Source: JACQFK01 sp964604905
GTDB lineage: Bacteria > Planctomycetota > MHYJ01 > JACPRB01
Length of the DNA: 64,000 nucleotides
Direction: 5' to 3'
Assembly (NCBI GenBank): GCA_964604905.1
Contig: CAZSCC010000370.1
Coordinates: forward strand, 3,944 to 67,943
Made by a program: the position numbers and the translations under genes. Positions 17,758 to 26,523 of this stretch are shown piece by piece (position 1 is the stretch's first letter; each line of letters opens with the position of its first letter). The notes beneath the pieces are model-generated. The model was not told where the DNA came from and made no database searches. It saw nothing but the letters and a program-made list of their open reading frames with translations.

Positions 17758-18915
17758 ATGCGCGAATCCCGCCGGATGGCCGAGGTCCAGACGCCGATCA
17801 TCCCGATCGTCGGAGATCTCGTCCGCTCGAGCCCGGGCACGATCTCGCTCGGGCAGGGCATGGTCGGTTACGGTCCGCCGCGCCAGGCGATCGAAGCGGC
17901 GGCGCGGGTCGGCGACGACCTGAAGATCCACCAGTACGGCGCGGTCGAGGGCAGCGCGGCCCTCCGCGAGGCGCTTGCCGCCAAGCTCCGCGCCGAGAAC
18001 GGCATCGCGGCCGGACGCGTCGTCGTCACCGCCGGCGGGAACATGGCCTTCCTGAACGCGATCCTCGCGATCGCCGACGTCGGCGACGAGGTCATCCTCC
18101 AGACCCCCTACTACTTCAACCACGACATGGCGATCGGGATGGCGGGGTGCCGCACGGTCTGCGTCCCGACCGACGACCGCTACCAGCTGCGGCTCGACGC
18201 GATCGAGCGGGCGATCACGCCGCGGACGCGCGCCGTCGTCACGGTCTCGCCCAACAATCCGACGGGAGCGGTCTACCCGGAGGCGGCGCTCCGCGACGTG
18301 AACGCGCTCTGCAAGGAGAAGGGCGTCTTTCACCTCCACGACGAGGCGTACGAATACTTCACCTACGGGGGCGTCCGCCCGTTCTCGGCGGGATCGATCG
18401 CCGGGAGCGCGGAGCACACGATCTCGCTCTACTCGTTCAGCAAGGCCTACGGCTTCGCGGGCTGGCGGATCGGCTACATGACGATCCCGGAGCCCCTCGA
18501 GGTCGCGGTCCGGAAGATCCAGGACACGAACCTGATCTGCCCGGTGATGATCTCTCAGGCGGCGGCGCTGGGAGCGCTCCAGGCGGGCGCGGCGTACTGT
18601 CGCGAGAAGACGCGCGATCTCACCGACGTGCGCGAGACGGCGCGGAAGGCGTTCGGCGAGATCGCCGGCTTCTGCGCGGCGCCGATGACGGACGGGGCTT
18701 TCTATATCTTCGCGCGGCTCTCGTCGCCGCTCGATCCGCTGGCGCTCGTCGAGCGCCTGGTCCGCGACCACAAGGTGGCGGCGATTCCGGGGACGGCGTT
18801 CGGCGTGTCGGAGGGCTGCACGCTCCGGGTGGCGTTCGGGGCGCTCGACAAGGCGACGGCCTCCGAGGGGATCGGCCGGCTTGTCCGCGGGCTCAAGGCG
18901 ATCGTGAAGGGGTAA
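17758..18915 (+). CDS. PLP aminotransferase class I/II (methionine/glutamine transaminase-like)
   Basis: 385 residues from the ATG at 17758; upstream frames overlap the divergent gene. Fold-type I aminotransferase: SPNNPTGAVYP (cofactor loop), HDEAYEYF (Asp that pairs with the pyridine nitrogen), the PLP lysine in SLYSFSKAYGFAGWRIGY, and a C-terminal CTLRVAFG with the substrate-carboxylate Arg. The omega-amidase gene starts 3 bp after the stop. This pairing is typical of glutamine transaminase K with omega-amidase, which together convert a keto acid (for example the methionine-salvage product KMTB) plus glutamine into the amino acid and alpha-ketoglutarate. The exact specificity is inference from that pairing. 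Confidence 0.85.
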   Translation: MRESRRMAEVQTPIIPIVGDLVRSSPGTISLGQGMVGYGPPRQAIEAAARVGDDLKIHQYGAVEGSAALREALAAKLRAENGIAAGRVVVTAGGNMAFLNAILAIADVGDEVILQTPYYFNHDMAIGMAGCRTVCVPTDDRYQLRLDAIERAITPRTRAVVTVSPNNPTGAVYPEAALRDVNALCKEKGVFHLHDEAYEYFTYGGVRPFSAGSIAGSAEHTISLYSFSKAYGFAGWRIGYMTIPEPLEVAVRKIQDTNLICPVMISQAAALGALQAGAAYCREKTRDLTDVRETARKAFGEIAGFCAAPMTDGAFYIFARLSSPLDPLALVERLVRDHKVAAIPGTAFGVSEGCTLRVAFGALDKATASEGIGRLVRGLKAIVKG

Positions 18916-18918
18916 GGC

Positions 18919-19689
18919 ATGCAGGTCGCGCTCGTCCAGCTCGACATCGCGTGGGAGGACAAGAGGGCCAACCACGCGAAGGTGCGGGCGCTGCTCGAGA
19001 AGGCGAAGCCGCCGCGCGGCGCGCTCGTGGTCCTGCCCGAGATGTTCTCGACGGGCTTCTCGATGAATGCTGCCGAGATCGCGGAGGGGGAGGCGCGGGA
19101 GACGGAGCGCTTCCTCGCGTCGGCCGCGAAGGAGTTCGGGGTCGCGATGCTGGGCGGGGTCGTCACCCTGGGCGCCGACGGCCGCGGTCGGAACCAGGCG
19201 GTCGCGTTCGGCCCCGACGGCGCCCCGCTCGCGCGCTACGCCAAGATCCATCCGTTCTCGTATGGCGAAGAGACGAAGAATTACACGGGGGGGACGGAGA
19301 TCGTCCTCTTCGAGTATGCGGGGTTCAAGATCGCGCCCTTTGTCTGCTACGACCTGCGCTTCCCCGAGGTCTTCCGGGCGGCGGTGAAGCGCGGCGCGCA
19401 ACTCTTCACGGTGATCGCGAACTGGCCCGAGCCGCGCGAGGCCCACTGGCTGGCGCTGCTCAAGGCGCGGGCGATCGAGAACCAGGCGTATGTCGTCGGC
19501 GTCAACCGCTGCGGGCGCGACCCGAAGCTCGCCTATTCAGGTCGGAGCCAGGTCATCGGGCCCAAGGGGGACGTGCCCGTGGATGCCGGGACGGCGGAGG
19601 GGGTCACATTGGCCGAGCTCGACCTCGCCCCCCTCCTGGAATGGCGCCGCGCCTTCCCCGCGCTGGCCGACATGAAGGACATTCCGTAA
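18919..19689 (+). CDS. carbon-nitrogen hydrolase, omega-amidase type (NIT2/YafV-like)
   Basis: 256 residues, normal for the nitrilase superfamily. The catalytic triad is visible: Glu41 (VLPEMFSTGF), Lys109 (YAKIHPFS) and Cys143 (FVCYDLRFPE). The FSTGF and GEExxYxxG (YGEETKNYTGG) motifs are characteristic of omega-amidases, which hydrolyse alpha-ketoglutaramate or alpha-ketosuccinamate to the keto-diacid and ammonia. Cytoplasmic. Three bp after the aminotransferase gene, whose amide keto-acid product it would remove, making transamination from glutamine irreversible. Its TAA stop lies inside palindrome copy 2. Confidence 0.9.
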   Translation: MQVALVQLDIAWEDKRANHAKVRALLEKAKPPRGALVVLPEMFSTGFSMNAAEIAEGEARETERFLASAAKEFGVAMLGGVVTLGADGRGRNQAVAFGPDGAPLARYAKIHPFSYGEETKNYTGGTEIVLFEYAGFKIAPFVCYDLRFPEVFRAAVKRGAQLFTVIANWPEPREAHWLALLKARAIENQAYVVGVNRCGRDPKLAYSGRSQVIGPKGDVPVDAGTAEGVTLAELDLAPLLEWRRAFPALADMKDIP

Positions 19690-19715
19690 CAATACAAACC
19701 GTCTTTTTGTTACGG
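19684..19715. terminator. AT-rich palindrome, copy 2 (degenerate)
   Basis: Outer arms CCGTAACAA / TTGTTACGG pair perfectly over 9 bp, while the inner part (TACAAAC / GTCTTTT) has decayed compared with the other copies. It sits between convergent genes, and both take their TAA stop codons from it: the omega-amidase at 19687-19689 and the LRR protein at 19712-19710. Confidence 0.6.
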
Positions 19716-20657
19716 AAGGGAGAGGGCCGCACGGAGGCGGGCGAGCGCGGCGGGGGTCACCTTGGGCTCCCGGACCTCCAGCTTCCGGAGCTTCGTGAGC
19801 CCGGCCAGGGACTCCAGCCCCGCGTCCGTCGCCCCCGTGCTTTCGAGCACCAGCGATTCGAGCTCCGTGAGACCCGCCAGCGCCCGGATTCCCTCGTCGC
19901 CCCCCGGCCCTCCGTAGCAACGCAACACCTTGAGCGACTTGATCTTGCCCACGTGGCGGAAGCCCTCAGCCGAGAGCATCCCGTCGTGGACGTCCAGCTC
20001 GCGGAGCTTGGGGAGGCCGCTCAGGCTCCCCAGAGCCGCCCCCGTCGCCTTCCGGCTCCCCAGCTGGAGGCGCTCGAGGTTGACCAGGCCCGCCAGCCGG
20101 CGCGCCCCGGCGTCGCTGAACTGGGTGTGGACGATCTCCAGCCGCAGCAGGCTCGAGATCTTCTCGATGCCCTCGAGGCCGGCGTCGTCCAATGGGGTGG
20201 AATGGAAGTTCAGGTTCTCGAGCTTCGTCAGCCCCTGGAGCTGCTTCACCCCGATTCCCGTCACCTTCGTCGAGGCGAGCCCGAGGACCTTCAGCCGCGT
20301 CAGGCCGGCCAGCGCCTCGAGCGCGTCATCCGAGATCGGCGTGAGCGTGAGGTTCAGGGATTCGAGCGATGCGAGCGCTCCGACATGGCGCAGCCCGGGT
20401 CCGCGGATATCGGCGTTTCCGAGGTCCAGCCGCCGGAGGTCGGCGAATCCCGCGAGCCGCTCCAGCCACGCGTCGTTCACCCGCGCGTTGAGCTTGTAGT
20501 CCTTGAAGTGGGGGTTCGTTCGGTCGTTCAGGTCGACCTCGACCAGCCGCCCCGCATCGGTCTTGACGACCCCGTTCATTTCCTTCAGCTCCTTCTCGAG
20601 CGCGGCGATGCGGTCCTGGGGGGCGGCGGCCAGGAGGAGCAGCGTGAGGATTCTCAT
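19710..20657 (-). CDS. leucine-rich-repeat protein, secreted
   Basis: 315 residues from the ATG at 20657, preceded by AAAGGA; a longer frame starts 17 codons upstream but lacks a signal peptide. MRILTLLLLAAAPQ is a short signal peptide. After a helical segment come about nine repeats of the form LxxLxxLxLxxTxxTDAGLxxLxxL (for example LTELESLVLESTGATDAGL), the bacterial/cysteine-containing-like LRR type widespread in Planctomycetota. LRR proteins mediate protein contacts; no enzymatic domain is attached. The gene ends in palindrome copy 2. Confidence 0.85.
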   Translation of the reverse strand: MRILTLLLLAAAPQDRIAALEKELKEMNGVVKTDAGRLVEVDLNDRTNPHFKDYKLNARVNDAWLERLAGFADLRRLDLGNADIRGPGLRHVGALASLESLNLTLTPISDDALEALAGLTRLKVLGLASTKVTGIGVKQLQGLTKLENLNFHSTPLDDAGLEGIEKISSLLRLEIVHTQFSDAGARRLAGLVNLERLQLGSRKATGAALGSLSGLPKLRELDVHDGMLSAEGFRHVGKIKSLKVLRCYGGPGGDEGIRALAGLTELESLVLESTGATDAGLESLAGLTKLRKLEVREPKVTPAALARLRAALSLP

Positions 20658-20737
20658 GCATTCCTTTGTCCCGACCGGCCCCGATTGGCCGTTACATTCC
20701 ACGTTCAAAGTGCAATTCTCCAGGAGAGCTAACTATA

Positions 20738-22987
20738 GTGAAAAGGGCGAGCTTGGCGGTCCTCGGGGCGATCCTCTCGCTCTCCGCCTCTCCTCAGGAG
20801 AAGGAGTCCGACGCCCAGTTCCGCCCTGCCCTCACGGCCTACTGCAGCTCCTGCCATGGACCGACCAAGCCCAAGGCCAAACTCGACCTCTCCGGCGCCG
20901 CCGACCTCGCGCGCGACCCGGCCCGCTGGCTCGAGGTCCTCAAGCAGCTCAAGAGCCGCGCCATGCCGCCCGACGACGCGAAGAAGCCGCTCCCCGAGGC
21001 CGAGCGCGAGAAGCTTATCGCCTGGCTCGAGGCCGCGATGGACCGCGTGGACGAGCGCGCCCCGCGCGACCCCGGCCGCGTCACGCTCCGCCGCCTCAAC
21101 CGCGCCGAGTACGACAACACGATCCGCGACCTCACCGGCCTCGACCTCCATCTGGCCGACGACTTCCCGCAGGACGACGCGGGCGACGGCTTCGATACGG
21201 TCGGCGAGGCGCTCACCCTCCCGCCCCTCCTCCTCGACAAGTACGTCGACGCCGCTGAGCGACTCCTGGACCGGGCCATGGTCGCCGACGGCCCCGTCGA
21301 GCTCCTTGAGAAGCGGTTCGAGGCGGAGTCGCTCTCGAAGGAGAAGTCCGTGGGCGGCTCGATCGAGCTCAAGTTCGACCAGGGGATCAACGCCACCGTC
21401 TCGATCCCCGCCGATGGCCGCTACGAGTTCCGCGTCCGCTCGCGCCAGGAGAAGTCGCCCGACGGCCGCGCGATCGTGGGCGTCCGCGTCGACGGCGTCG
21501 ACACCGCGCTCGTGAACGTGCCTTCCGAGGAGGGCGTCTACGCGACGAGCTTCGAGCTCCAGCGGGGCGAGCGAAAGCTCTCGATCCACCACTCGCCGCC
21601 CAAGGCGTACGATGCGAAGAAGGACACGATCCCGGACACGCGCCTCTTCCTCGACTGGGCGGAGATCGCCGGTCCCGAGCGCTCGCTCAGCCACCGGCGG
21701 ATCTTCTTCAGCGACGACGCGCGGAAGGTCCTGGAACGCTTCGCCATGCGCGCGTTCCGACGGCCGCTCGGCCCGGGCGAACTCGACCGCCTCCTGGCGC
21801 TCGTCGAGGCGGGGAAGAAGCGGGGGAAGAGCCCGGCCGCCGCGGCGCGCCTCGCGCTCTGGTCGGTCCTCGTCTCGCCCCACTTCCTTTTCCGCGTCGA
21901 GCGAGGATCGGGCGAGCGCGACGAGACCGGCGCGGTCCGCCTGAGCGACTGGGAGCTGGCGAGCCGGCTCTCGTACTTCCTCTGGTCGACGATGCCCGAC
22001 GAGACGCTCTTCGACCTGGCAGGGAAGGGACGCCTCCGCGATCCCGCCGTCCTCCGGGAGCAGGCGCGCCGGATGCTGGCCGACCCCCGCGCGCGGGCGC
22101 TGGTCGACAACTTCGCCGGCCAGTGGCTCGGGCTCCGGAAGCTCGAGCAGCACCAGCCCGACCGCGGGATGTTCCCCCCGTTCACCGAGTCGCTCCGCCG
22201 CGCGATGCTCGACGAGCCGGCCCAATTCTTCGCCCACGTGATCCGCGAGGACCGCTCGATCCTCGAGCTCGTGAACGCGGACTACACGTTCCTCAACGAG
22301 CCGCTCGCGAAGCTGTACGGCATCAAGGGAGTGACGGGCGACGCGATGCGCCGCGTTCCGCTCGCCGATCCGAACCGCGGGGGCGTGATCACGATGGCCG
22401 GCATCCTGACGCTCACCTCGCACCCCACGCGGACGAGCGCGGTCAAGCGGGGGAAGTGGATCCTGGACGAGATTTTGGGTGCGCCGCCTCCCCCGCCCCC
22501 GCCGAACGTCCCCGAGCTGAACGAGGCGTCGAAGGACCGCCCCGACGCGAAGACGCTGACCCTCCGGCAGCGCCTCGAGCTCCACCGCGCCGACCCGCAG
22601 TGCTTCGGGTGCCACAAGCGGATGGACGTGCTCGGCCTCGGTCTCGAGAACTTCGACGCGATCGGCCGGTGGCGGGAGAAGGACGGGACGCAGAAGATCG
22701 AGGTCGCCGGCACGCTCCCGACGGGCGAGAGCTTCACGAACCCGGGAGGGCTCAAGAAAGTGCTGGCCGGATACAAGGACGACTTCGCTCGGGCGCTCGC
22801 CGAGAAGATGTTCGTCTACGCGCTCGGCCGCACGCTGGAGCGGAGCGATCGCCGCGAGATCAAGCGGTCGGTCGACGAGCTCCGGAAGGGCGACTACCGG
22901 TTCTCGGCGCTCGTCGAGAGCCTCGTGACGAGCTACCCCTTCCGCTTCCGCCGGGCGGGGTATAGTAAAGAGGAACAGCAGCGATGA
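20738..22987 (+). CDS. secreted cytochrome-like DUF1587/1592/1588/1585 protein
   Basis: 749 residues from a GTG at 20738, chosen because CAGGAGAG lies 9 bp upstream and a signal peptide (KRASLAVLGAILSLSA) follows; an ATG 24 codons earlier has neither. A c-type haem motif C36-S-S-C-H40 is followed by DUF1587 (RRLNRAEYDNTIRDLTG), a carbohydrate-binding-like beta domain (~210-320), DUF1595 (MRAFRRPLGPGELDRLL), DUF1592 (SRLSYFLWSTMPDETLFDLA), DUF1588 (FLNEPLAKLYGI, SHPTRTSAVKRG) and DUF1585 with a second haem motif C622-F-G-C-H626. The stop overlaps the start of the DUF1552 gene as ATGA, so both are co-translated. Function of the system is unknown. Confidence 0.93.
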   Translation: MKRASLAVLGAILSLSASPQEKESDAQFRPALTAYCSSCHGPTKPKAKLDLSGAADLARDPARWLEVLKQLKSRAMPPDDAKKPLPEAEREKLIAWLEAAMDRVDERAPRDPGRVTLRRLNRAEYDNTIRDLTGLDLHLADDFPQDDAGDGFDTVGEALTLPPLLLDKYVDAAERLLDRAMVADGPVELLEKRFEAESLSKEKSVGGSIELKFDQGINATVSIPADGRYEFRVRSRQEKSPDGRAIVGVRVDGVDTALVNVPSEEGVYATSFELQRGERKLSIHHSPPKAYDAKKDTIPDTRLFLDWAEIAGPERSLSHRRIFFSDDARKVLERFAMRAFRRPLGPGELDRLLALVEAGKKRGKSPAAAARLALWSVLVSPHFLFRVERGSGERDETGAVRLSDWELASRLSYFLWSTMPDETLFDLAGKGRLRDPAVLREQARRMLADPRARALVDNFAGQWLGLRKLEQHQPDRGMFPPFTESLRRAMLDEPAQFFAHVIREDRSILELVNADYTFLNEPLAKLYGIKGVTGDAMRRVPLADPNRGGVITMAGILTLTSHPTRTSAVKRGKWILDEILGAPPPPPPPNVPELNEASKDRPDAKTLTLRQRLELHRADPQCFGCHKRMDVLGLGLENFDAIGRWREKDGTQKIEVAGTLPTGESFTNPGGLKKVLAGYKDDFARALAEKMFVYALGRTLERSDRREIKRSVDELRKGDYRFSALVESLVTSYPFRFRRAGYSKEEQQR

Positions 22988-24372
22988 AGACGATCTCCCG
23001 TCGGACCCTCCTGCGCGGCGCGGGCGCCGCGGTGGCGCTCCCGTTCCTCGAGCGGATGGCCCTCGGGGCAGGCGACCCCAAGCCCCCGGTCCGGATGATG
23101 TTCTACATCGTGGGGGGCGGGGCGTACCTGCCGTACTGGACGGTCGACGACGCCGCGCGCACGAAGGGGCTGGAACCGGGGAAGTCGGTCGAGCACCTGG
23201 GGCCGTCGGTCGAGCGGAACGAGCCGCTCGGGACGCTCCCGCCGTCGTTGGAGCCCCTGGAGAAGGTCAGGAAGGACGTCCTGGTTCTCGGCGGCCTCAC
23301 CCTCGCGAACGCCTACGGCTTCGAGGACGGCCACTCGGCGGAAATCGGGGCGCTCCTTACGGGCGTCCCGTTCTCGCGCGAGAAGATCCACTGCGGCGTC
23401 TCGGTCGACCAGCTGGCCGCGCGCCACTTCGAGGGGAAGACCTATCTCGACGCGCTCGTGATCGGACTCAACGGGGGCCGGCCCGGCGGCGCGAAGGGCA
23501 TCGGCCGGGTCTACGCCCAGCACTACTCCTGGCGCACCCCCACGACCCCGACGGGCGAGGAGCGCAACCCGAAGCTCGTCTTCGACCGCCTCTTCCGCGG
23601 CCGCAAGGGCGGGGATAAGGCGACGAGCGACGCCGACCGCCGGAGCGTCCTCGACTCGGTGCTCGATGAGGCCAAGCGCCTGCAGGCCGACCTCGGCGGA
23701 TCCGATCGCCACAAGGTGGACGAGTACCTGGCCGCGGTGCGCGACGTGGAGAAGCGGATCGAGTTCGCGTCGAAGCGCGCGCCCGACCCCGCGGCGCCGG
23801 CGTTCGACGCGGGCGGGGCCGAGGCGGTCGAGAAGCGCATCCCCGCGGAGAAGGGGATCCCCGAGAGCTACGTCGAGTACGACCGCCTGATGATCGACCT
23901 GATCGCGCTCGCCTTCCAGACCGACACGACGCGCGTCGCGGTCTTCACGCACGGCGGCTACCGCAGCTACCCGGAGGTGGGCGTCAAGCGCGGCCACCAC
24001 GACCTGCAGCACCACGAGGGGGACCTGGAGAAGCGCGAGGACCTCCGCAAGGTCGATCGCTTCAACGTCGGTCTCTTCTCCGCCGCGGTCGAGAAGTTCG
24101 GGTCGGTGAAGGAAGGCGACGGCTCGCTGCTCGACCGCTCGATGATGGTCTACACCTCCGGGATGTCCAACGGCAACCGCCACTCGAGGGAGAACCTGCC
24201 GGTGCTGCTGGCGGGCCGGGGGGGCGGGACGATCACCACGGGCCGATACATCGATTGCGCCTGGCGGAAGATGACGCCGCTCTCCAACCTCTACGTCGAG
24301 ATGCTGGGCCGCCTCGGGATCCCGACCGCGAAGTTCGGCGACTCGACGGGCGGGCTTCCGCAGCTCGCCTGA
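22984..24372 (+). CDS. DUF1552 protein with Tat signal
   Basis: 462 residues. It begins with a twin-arginine signal (ISRRTLLRGAGAAVALPFLE), then DUF1552 blocks: VRMMFYIVGGGAYLP, HSAEIGALLTG, the GVSVDQLAA motif, QHYSWRTPTTPTGEERNPKLVFDRLFRG, and a C-terminal MMVYTSGMSNGNRHSRENLPVLLAGRGGG. It is the invariant partner of DUF1592-family cytochromes; here the start codon overlaps that gene's stop. Immediately after the TGA is a repeat element also found after the other DUF1552 gene (55616-56917). Confidence 0.93.
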   Translation: MKTISRRTLLRGAGAAVALPFLERMALGAGDPKPPVRMMFYIVGGGAYLPYWTVDDAARTKGLEPGKSVEHLGPSVERNEPLGTLPPSLEPLEKVRKDVLVLGGLTLANAYGFEDGHSAEIGALLTGVPFSREKIHCGVSVDQLAARHFEGKTYLDALVIGLNGGRPGGAKGIGRVYAQHYSWRTPTTPTGEERNPKLVFDRLFRGRKGGDKATSDADRRSVLDSVLDEAKRLQADLGGSDRHKVDEYLAAVRDVEKRIEFASKRAPDPAAPAFDAGGAEAVEKRIPAEKGIPESYVEYDRLMIDLIALAFQTDTTRVAVFTHGGYRSYPEVGVKRGHHDLQHHEGDLEKREDLRKVDRFNVGLFSAAVEKFGSVKEGDGSLLDRSMMVYTSGMSNGNRHSRENLPVLLAGRGGGTITTGRYIDCAWRKMTPLSNLYVEMLGRLGIPTAKFGDSTGGLPQLA

Positions 24373-24424
24373 GAGGCTGTTGCACAACCCCCTATTGGCC
24401 GCAGAGTCGCAGAGACACGGAGAA
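24373..24424 (+). repeat. conserved element 3' of DUF1552 gene, copy A
   Basis: Begins on the first base after the DUF1552 stop codon: gaggctgttgca, a variable 8-10 base spacer, then attggccgcagagtc, one variable base, cagagacacgg and gaaga. The same sequence, in the same orientation to its gene, follows the other DUF1552 gene (55565-55618, minus strand). The cgcagag/cagagacacgg portion resembles short dispersed repeats seen in many environmental bacterial genomes (recalled, not searched). Confidence 0.7.
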
Positions 24425-24482
24425 GACCCGCTTCCTGAGCCTGTAGTTAACGCAGGTTCTTCGAAGGTTGGCTCTGGGCTGC

Positions 24483-24770
24483 CTATGGACAGAGATCCGG
24501 GCTGCGGGCTTGGTGCAGGACGGCGAGTACGACCACCGTCTCGGCCTCGAGGAGGTAGAAGAGTCCGTAAGGGAAGCGTCTCAGCAGTGCGCGACGCACG
24601 TTCCTGTGGATTTCTGAGCAGAGCCTCGGATTTTCCTGGATCAGCGTGAGGCTGCGTTCAACTTCGGCGAGAAACTCATTACCCAGCCCGACCTTTCGAC
24701 CGTCATACCATTCAGAAGCCTCGCGAAGATCGGCTTCCGCCTCGGGCCGAAGCCGCGCCCCGAGGTTCAT
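24483..24770 (-). CDS. RelE/ParE-family toxin
   Basis: 95 residues, the usual size. Family features: LRPEAEADLREASEWYD at the N-terminus, GLGNEFLAEVERSLTLIQENP in the middle, and the C-terminal beta strands RRALLRRFPYGLFYLLEAETVVVLAVLHQARSP, where the Arg-Phe-Pro-Tyr strand and H-x-x-R-x-P end match ParE/RelE toxins. Toxins of this kind block translation or DNA gyrase. The start overlaps the antitoxin's stop as ATGA. It is not possible to tell RelE from ParE chemistry from sequence alone. Confidence 0.88.
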   Translation of the reverse strand: MNLGARLRPEAEADLREASEWYDGRKVGLGNEFLAEVERSLTLIQENPRLCSEIHRNVRRALLRRFPYGLFYLLEAETVVVLAVLHQARSPDLCP

Positions 24771-24988
24771 TTGCGGCGGCTGAGTCGATCGCGAACTTCG
24801 GGCCAGGGTGAACCGGCAGTCGGATCCGCATGGTAAGCCGCCAGGCGACGATCGAGTTCTTCACGATCCGCCTGGCTGAGCGGCACCGAATCGGGCACGG
24901 CCGCGATGCTGTCCCAGATCTCCTGCGTCAGCCGGATCCTCTCCGCAACGCTCAAAGCCAGGATGTCGCTGATCAGAACCTTTCCCAT
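24767..24988 (-). CDS. addiction-module antitoxin (TIGR02574-like)
   Basis: 73 residues from the ATG at 24988. MGKVLISDILALSVAERIRLTQEIWDSIA is the typical opening of the putative addiction module component family; LSQADREELDRRLAAYHADP and PWPEVRDRL are the toxin-wrapping C-terminal helices. An in-frame ATG 12 codons upstream lies inside the promoter and is rejected. The -10 box ends 6 bases before this ATG, so the message is probably leaderless or nearly so. Translationally coupled to the toxin. Confidence 0.88.
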   Translation of the reverse strand: MGKVLISDILALSVAERIRLTQEIWDSIAAVPDSVPLSQADREELDRRLAAYHADPTAGSPWPEVRDRLSRRK

Positions 24989-24994
24989 GCCTGC

Positions 24995-25024
24995 AGTATA
25001 TCGCAGTAAGGAATCGGAGTCCAA
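24995..25024 (-). promoter_or_regulatory. promoter of the toxin-antitoxin operon
   Basis: On the minus strand: TTGGAC, 18-bp spacer, TATACT, a good sigma-70-type match. The -10 box lies only 6 bases upstream of the antitoxin ATG, implying transcription starts at or within a few bases of the start codon. No clear operator palindrome was seen around it. Confidence 0.6.
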
Positions 25025-25107
25025 ACCCTCCTCGATGAAGATCTAAAGATCGATTGTTTCACGAACTCGGGCGAATGCGATCTTCTGAAGCTCGGGTAAG
25101 AGGAGGT

Positions 25108-26499
25108 CTACTTCATCTCGCCGAGCAGCCCGAGGAGCGTCTCCGTGATCTTGCGCGACGCCTCGGTCTCGACCTTGTTGGTCCCAAGCCACGTCTCGTA
25201 GCCGCCCAGCGCGTGGTGTTCGGGCGTGGGCAGGTAGCCGTACGAGCCGTTGGCCAGCGAGATCGTGAACGTCCTCGCGAAGGGCGTCCGCTTCTTGATC
25301 TCGAGGCCGATGTCGGTGAAGACCTCGAAGGGGATGGCCGCGATCGCGAGGTCTCCCAGGCGGAACGCCTGGAGCGGGACCGAGACCGTCTCCGGGACGT
25401 CGGCCAGCCGGAGCGTCCGCTCGGCGTACGCGACCTCCCGCGGATGAGCGGGCTTCGCGTCCTTGGGCCGCGCGAGGATCTCCTTCGCGCGCGCGACCCG
25501 CTCCGCCGTGGGCTTCCGCGCCTGGAGGACCAGTTCCTTCATCCGCGCGTCGAGCGGGACGCCCTCCCGGAGCTCGACCGCCCGCGCGCCGTCGGCCACC
25601 TTGGCGGCGACGGAGTGGGCGACCTCCTTCATCTTCTCGTAGGGCGGCCGGCGCTCGGGCTTCCCGAGGACGTCGATGTTGTTGACGTCGCCGCTCGTGC
25701 CGTTGGTCATGATCCCGACGAAGGGCGGCTCGGCGTGGTCGGCCCCGAGGAGCTCGCCCACGCGCCCCGCGAAGAGCGCGAAGTAGTCCGCCGACACCTC
25801 TCCCTCGGGGACGCCGCCGACGTAGTGGAGCGAGTAATTGGCCAGGAGCGCGATCGGGCGGTCGCCCTTCCGCGCGCGGACGATCACGAAGGAGACTTCG
25901 GGGTCGGTCGGCCCCGCGGGCTTGACGACGTTGGCGTTCCCGACGCCCGGGTTCATGAGGACTTTGTCCTCGCCCCCGAACGGGTCGGGGATCCTCACGC
26001 CCTCCTTCAGGAAGTAGCGCCGGTTGAAGAGGTGCTCGGGGGCCTGCGCGGAGCCCCAGCCGATCCGGGCGGGCTCGAGGTTGTGGATCGCGCGGCGGAC
26101 GCCGTCGGCGATGCGGCGGACGAGGAATCGCGCGTACCCGCCCTCGAGGGGCTTGTCGCCGCGGGCGGTCGTGGCGGAATGGGTGTGGGTGGAGGAGAGG
26201 ATGAGGCGCTCGGGCGGCAGGCCGGTCTCCTCGCGGACGATCCGGCGCGCCTCGTCGAAGATCTCGCGGGGGATGCCCACGTTGTCGCAGGTGACGAAGA
26301 CGAGGCGGCTCTTCCCGTCGTCGAGCGCGAGGCAGCGGGCGTGGAGTTCGTCGTGGATGTGCCGTGCGGGGGGCGAATTCCAGCCGCCGACGATCGGCTC
26401 GCCGAGCGGCGGCGTGATGTTGCTCGCGGCGGCGCCGGCGCGGAAGACGGCCGTTTCCTGGGGCGCGAGGAGGGCGAGGAGCAGGAGGAGTCGGGTCAT
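25108..26499 (-). CDS. neutral/alkaline non-lysosomal ceramidase-like secreted protein
   Basis: 463 residues with a short signal peptide (MTRLLLLLALLAPQ). FRAGAAASNITPPLGEPIVGGW is the typical start of the neutral ceramidase N-terminal domain. HIHDELHARCLALDDGKSRLVFVTCDNVG, SSTHTHSATT (the two His probably bind zinc), LANYSLHYVGG and GIMTNGTSGDVNN follow the family's metal and active-site order. Planctomycetota carry many such proteins without the C-terminal ceramidase domain; ceramide hydrolysis is not assured. 83 bp separate its end from the antitoxin frame; the opposite flank of that gap encodes a short degenerate peptide only. Confidence 0.85.
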   Translation of the reverse strand: MTRLLLLLALLAPQETAVFRAGAAASNITPPLGEPIVGGWNSPPARHIHDELHARCLALDDGKSRLVFVTCDNVGIPREIFDEARRIVREETGLPPERLILSSTHTHSATTARGDKPLEGGYARFLVRRIADGVRRAIHNLEPARIGWGSAQAPEHLFNRRYFLKEGVRIPDPFGGEDKVLMNPGVGNANVVKPAGPTDPEVSFVIVRARKGDRPIALLANYSLHYVGGVPEGEVSADYFALFAGRVGELLGADHAEPPFVGIMTNGTSGDVNNIDVLGKPERRPPYEKMKEVAHSVAAKVADGARAVELREGVPLDARMKELVLQARKPTAERVARAKEILARPKDAKPAHPREVAYAERTLRLADVPETVSVPLQAFRLGDLAIAAIPFEVFTDIGLEIKKRTPFARTFTISLANGSYGYLPTPEHHALGGYETWLGTNKVETEASRKITETLLGLLGEMK

Positions 26500-26523
26500 G
26501 ATGACGGTACGCCCGGGGCCCGA

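Noticed and set aside
20666..20737. ATG at 20666 as start of the DUF1592-family gene
   Set aside because: It lacks a ribosome-binding site and would add a non-signal N-terminus overlapping the divergent LRR promoter; the GTG at 20738 has CAGGAGAG and a signal peptide.
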